Below are positions 5,309 to 6,689 of a stretch of 6,689 nucleotides of DNA, piece after piece. Under the pieces are notes generated by a model, which was given only the letters and a program-made list of their open reading frames with translations, had not been told where the DNA came from and did not search any database. The number at the start of each line of letters is the position of its first letter. Position 1 is the stretch's first letter. Position numbers and translations under genes: made by a program. This DNA comes from Saprospiraceae bacterium (lineage in GTDB: Bacteria; Bacteroidota; Bacteroidia; Chitinophagales; Saprospiraceae): assembly GCA_020852155.1 (NCBI GenBank), contig JADZBJ010000245.1:1-6689 (forward strand), given 5' to 3'.

Positions 5309-6390
5309 CGTTTCCCTGGGAGGGTTCGCAATGCTCCCCTGAATTCAAGACTGAGTAACAAAGAGGCCAGTTCGCCTGTATTCATGCTCGCCTGCGCAGC
5401 CAGCAGGTCAACAGGTATTTCAGGATGTTGTCTGACCAAATCGAGAATCCGGGCCTCTGCCGGAGGCAAATCGAAGAGCAATTGTGTCTGTATGGGCTGT
5501 TCTTTACCGGATTCAGCCCAGCGCATCAAGGCTGCTACATCAGCGGCATTTTCAATCAGTTTGGCCGAGTTGTTTTTAATGAGCAGGTTGCACCCCGCGC
5601 TTTTCAGGTCGTGTACCCGTCCGGGTACGGCCATGAGTTCCCTTTCATATTGAATGGCCAGGTTGGCTGTAATCATTGAGCCGCCGGAGGTAGCCGTTTC
5701 AATCACAATCAGGGCGTCACACAACCCGGCGATGATTCTGTTTCGCATCGGGAAATGTTCCCGGTCGGCTTTTACATGAGAAATATATTCGGTCAATAAC
5801 CCGCCGTTGTTGACCATCTCCGCGGCAATGCCCCGATGTGCGGCAGGATAAATGCTGCCAAGCCCATGCCCTAAGCAGCCGATATTCGGCATGTTTATTT
5901 GTACCGCCTTGCGGTGCGCGGTGACATCCACACCGAAAGCCAATCCACTGACGAGGGTTACGTTGTAGGCGGCCAGTTCCTCGACCAGGTCTTCACACAC
6001 GGCTTTGCCTTGCTCGGAAGGCTGTCGCGTTCCGACCATGCCGATCATTCGCTCGGAAGATAAAAGGTCAATATCCGAGCCTTTGAAGAACAATAGCGTT
6101 GGACTATCCGGGCACATTTTCAGGCGCGCCGGATATTTTGAATCGGTAAAAAACAATAGGTGAATGTTGTGCTTTTCCAGAAATGACAATTCGGCTTCTG
6201 CTTTGTGCAAAATTTCCGATTGTTGTAGCGCATCGGCTACGATCGGGCCAATGCCCGGAATTTTGAGTAATTCTTTTCTGGAAGCCCGAAAAACAGCCTC
6301 GGCACTGCCGCAATAGCGGACCAACTGCCGGGCAGTGACAGCCCCGACCTGGGGCGCTAATGAAAGCGCGATTTGATGAAGCGAACTCAT
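5290..6390 (-). CDS. dprA: DprA/Smf DNA-processing protein
   Basis: A 366-residue DprA, usual length for Bacteroidota. The protein binds incoming single-stranded DNA in the cytoplasm and loads RecA during natural transformation; it is also present in species not known to be competent. The N-terminus has a helix-hairpin-helix-like LLKIPGIGPIVADAL (41-55). The Rossmann-like core holds MVGTRQPSEQG (118-128), SGLAFGVDVTAHRKA (148-162), GHGLGSIYPAAHR (174-186), MRNRIIAGL (215-223, conserved NRxIAGL), IETATSGGSMITANLA (230-245) and VPGRVHDLKSAGCNLLI (255-271). The C-terminal 60 residues look like the DML1-type winged helix (AEARILDLVRQHPEIPVDLLA). The start is ATG 6390, in MSSLHQIAL; the TTG at 6411 would add seven residues and lies in a hairpin. 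The stop TGA (5290-5292) lies within the last codons of parB on the other strand, so the two transcripts converge. Confidence 0.95.
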   Translation of the reverse strand: MSSLHQIALSLAPQVGAVTARQLVRYCGSAEAVFRASRKELLKIPGIGPIVADALQQSEILHKAEAELSFLEKHNIHLLFFTDSKYPARLKMCPDSPTLLFFKGSDIDLLSSERMIGMVGTRQPSEQGKAVCEDLVEELAAYNVTLVSGLAFGVDVTAHRKAVQINMPNIGCLGHGLGSIYPAAHRGIAAEMVNNGGLLTEYISHVKADREHFPMRNRIIAGLCDALIVIETATSGGSMITANLAIQYERELMAVPGRVHDLKSAGCNLLIKNNSAKLIENAADVAALMRWAESGKEQPIQTQLLFDLPPAEARILDLVRQHPEIPVDLLAAQASMNTGELASLLLSLEFRGALRTLPGKRYIATG

Positions 6391-6403
6391 GAAGTGGTTT
6401 GAC

Positions 6404-6418
6404 TGCTGCAATGCAGCA
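6404..6418. promoter_or_regulatory. Small perfect dyad in the dprA leader
   Basis: TGCTGC-AAT-GCAGCA is a 6-bp inverted repeat with a 3-bp spacer, 14 bp upstream of the dprA ATG. Its ATGCAGCAT portion (6411-6419) recurs as a direct repeat at 6466-6474. It could be a small leader hairpin or a protein-binding site. I see no consensus promoter for dprA between 6391 and 6513. Confidence 0.25.
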
Positions 6419-6513
6419 TTTGAAGTTGAGGCTGCAAATATGAAACAAAATCACGTACAATAAGCATGCAGCATGTCCGATGCGCTAATTTTTTGATTTT
6501 ATATCACGGTATT

Positions 6514-6689
6514 TATAAACAGGGAACCCCTGACGAGGTTTTTCATGGTTTTCTGTTTGGGATGCTATAAACAGGGAACCCCTACGGGGTTTTTCATGGT
6601 ATTCTGTTTGGGATGCTATAAACAGGGAACCCCTACGGGGTTTTTCATGGTATTCTGTTTGGGATGCTATAAACAGGGAACCCCTGACG
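6514..6689. repeat. 51-bp tandem repeat with two hairpins per unit, truncated at the window end
   Basis: Units start with TATAAACAGGG at 6514, 6566, 6617 and 6668, giving periods of 52, 51 and 51 bp; the fourth unit is cut off by the window. Units two and three are identical. The first, and apparently the fourth, carry a TGACG variant instead of TACGG in the GC-rich part. Each full unit contains AACCCC-TAC-GGGGTT followed by a short T run (for example 6577-6594), shaped like an intrinsic terminator on the + strand. Across the junction of adjacent units lies CTGTTT-(10 nt)-AAACAG (for example 6553-6574). There are no variable spacers, so it is not a CRISPR. It lies upstream of dprA and contains no convincing reading frame. 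Confidence 0.9.

Noticed and set aside
5318..5338. GGGAG...CTCCC stem as a terminator for parB or dprA
   Set aside because: Only five pairs with a 12-nt loop, no T run, and it lies inside the dprA coding region.
6514..6689. Possible CRISPR array (regular direct repeats)
   Set aside because: The full 51-bp period is repeated with no unique spacers, and no cas genes are visible. It is a tandem repeat.

Overview
The window looks like a chromosomal segment of a Bacteroidota bacterium, probably of the Saprospiria type (for example a Haliscomenobacter- or Lewinella-like organism). The phylum call rests on a type IX secretion (Por/T9SS) C-terminal sorting domain at the left edge, on Bacteroidota-style TAnnTTTG -7 promoter motifs in front of several genes, and on ParA/ParB/DprA sequences of Bacteroidota type. 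The class-level call is an inference from general appearance.

Layout. Positions 1-264 hold the 3' end of a T9SS-exported protein (+). Positions 259-1314 hold an unusual repeat-rich island with one small AT-rich gene inside it, a four-helix bundle (S23 / 23S rRNA-intervening-sequence-type) protein at 723-1112. Positions 1309-3351 (-) encode a polytopic TMTC-like GT-C glycosyltransferase-type membrane protein with C-terminal TPRs. A divergent promoter region (3352-3548) separates it from parA (3549-4313) and parB (4388-5308), the chromosome segregation pair. dprA (5290-6390, -) converges on parB and overlaps its 3' end by 19 bp. From 6514 to the window end runs a 51-bp tandem repeat with two hairpins per unit, truncated by the edge.

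The most interesting part is the 259-1314 island. It fills the space between the 3' ends of two convergent genes and its ends fall on their TAG stop codons. Its two arms (259-436 and 1137-1314) are each exactly 178 bp and are inverted copies of each other. The outer 18 bp are identical and the inner 40 bp match at 39 positions, with a distinctive 16-bp variant block at the same distance from each end. The arms and a third array (about 545-699) are built from 10-bp GTTTGAnnnn/nnnnTCAAAC units punctuated by 14-bp GC-rich hairpins (GGCGC-TGGC-GCGCC, 11 copies). Stem changes near the right end keep the pairing. Read outward from either flanking gene, the 10-bp units put stop codons in all three frames. 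I read the island as a possible small mobile or gene-associated repeat element carrying the four-helix bundle gene. That is a hypothesis; no transposase or known element end is visible.

Functionally, parA and parB form a segregation module and probably an operon with a promoter at 3475-3482. dprA is a separate competence/recombination gene. The flanking T9SS and TMTC-like genes are surface/envelope genes with no evident link to the repeat island.
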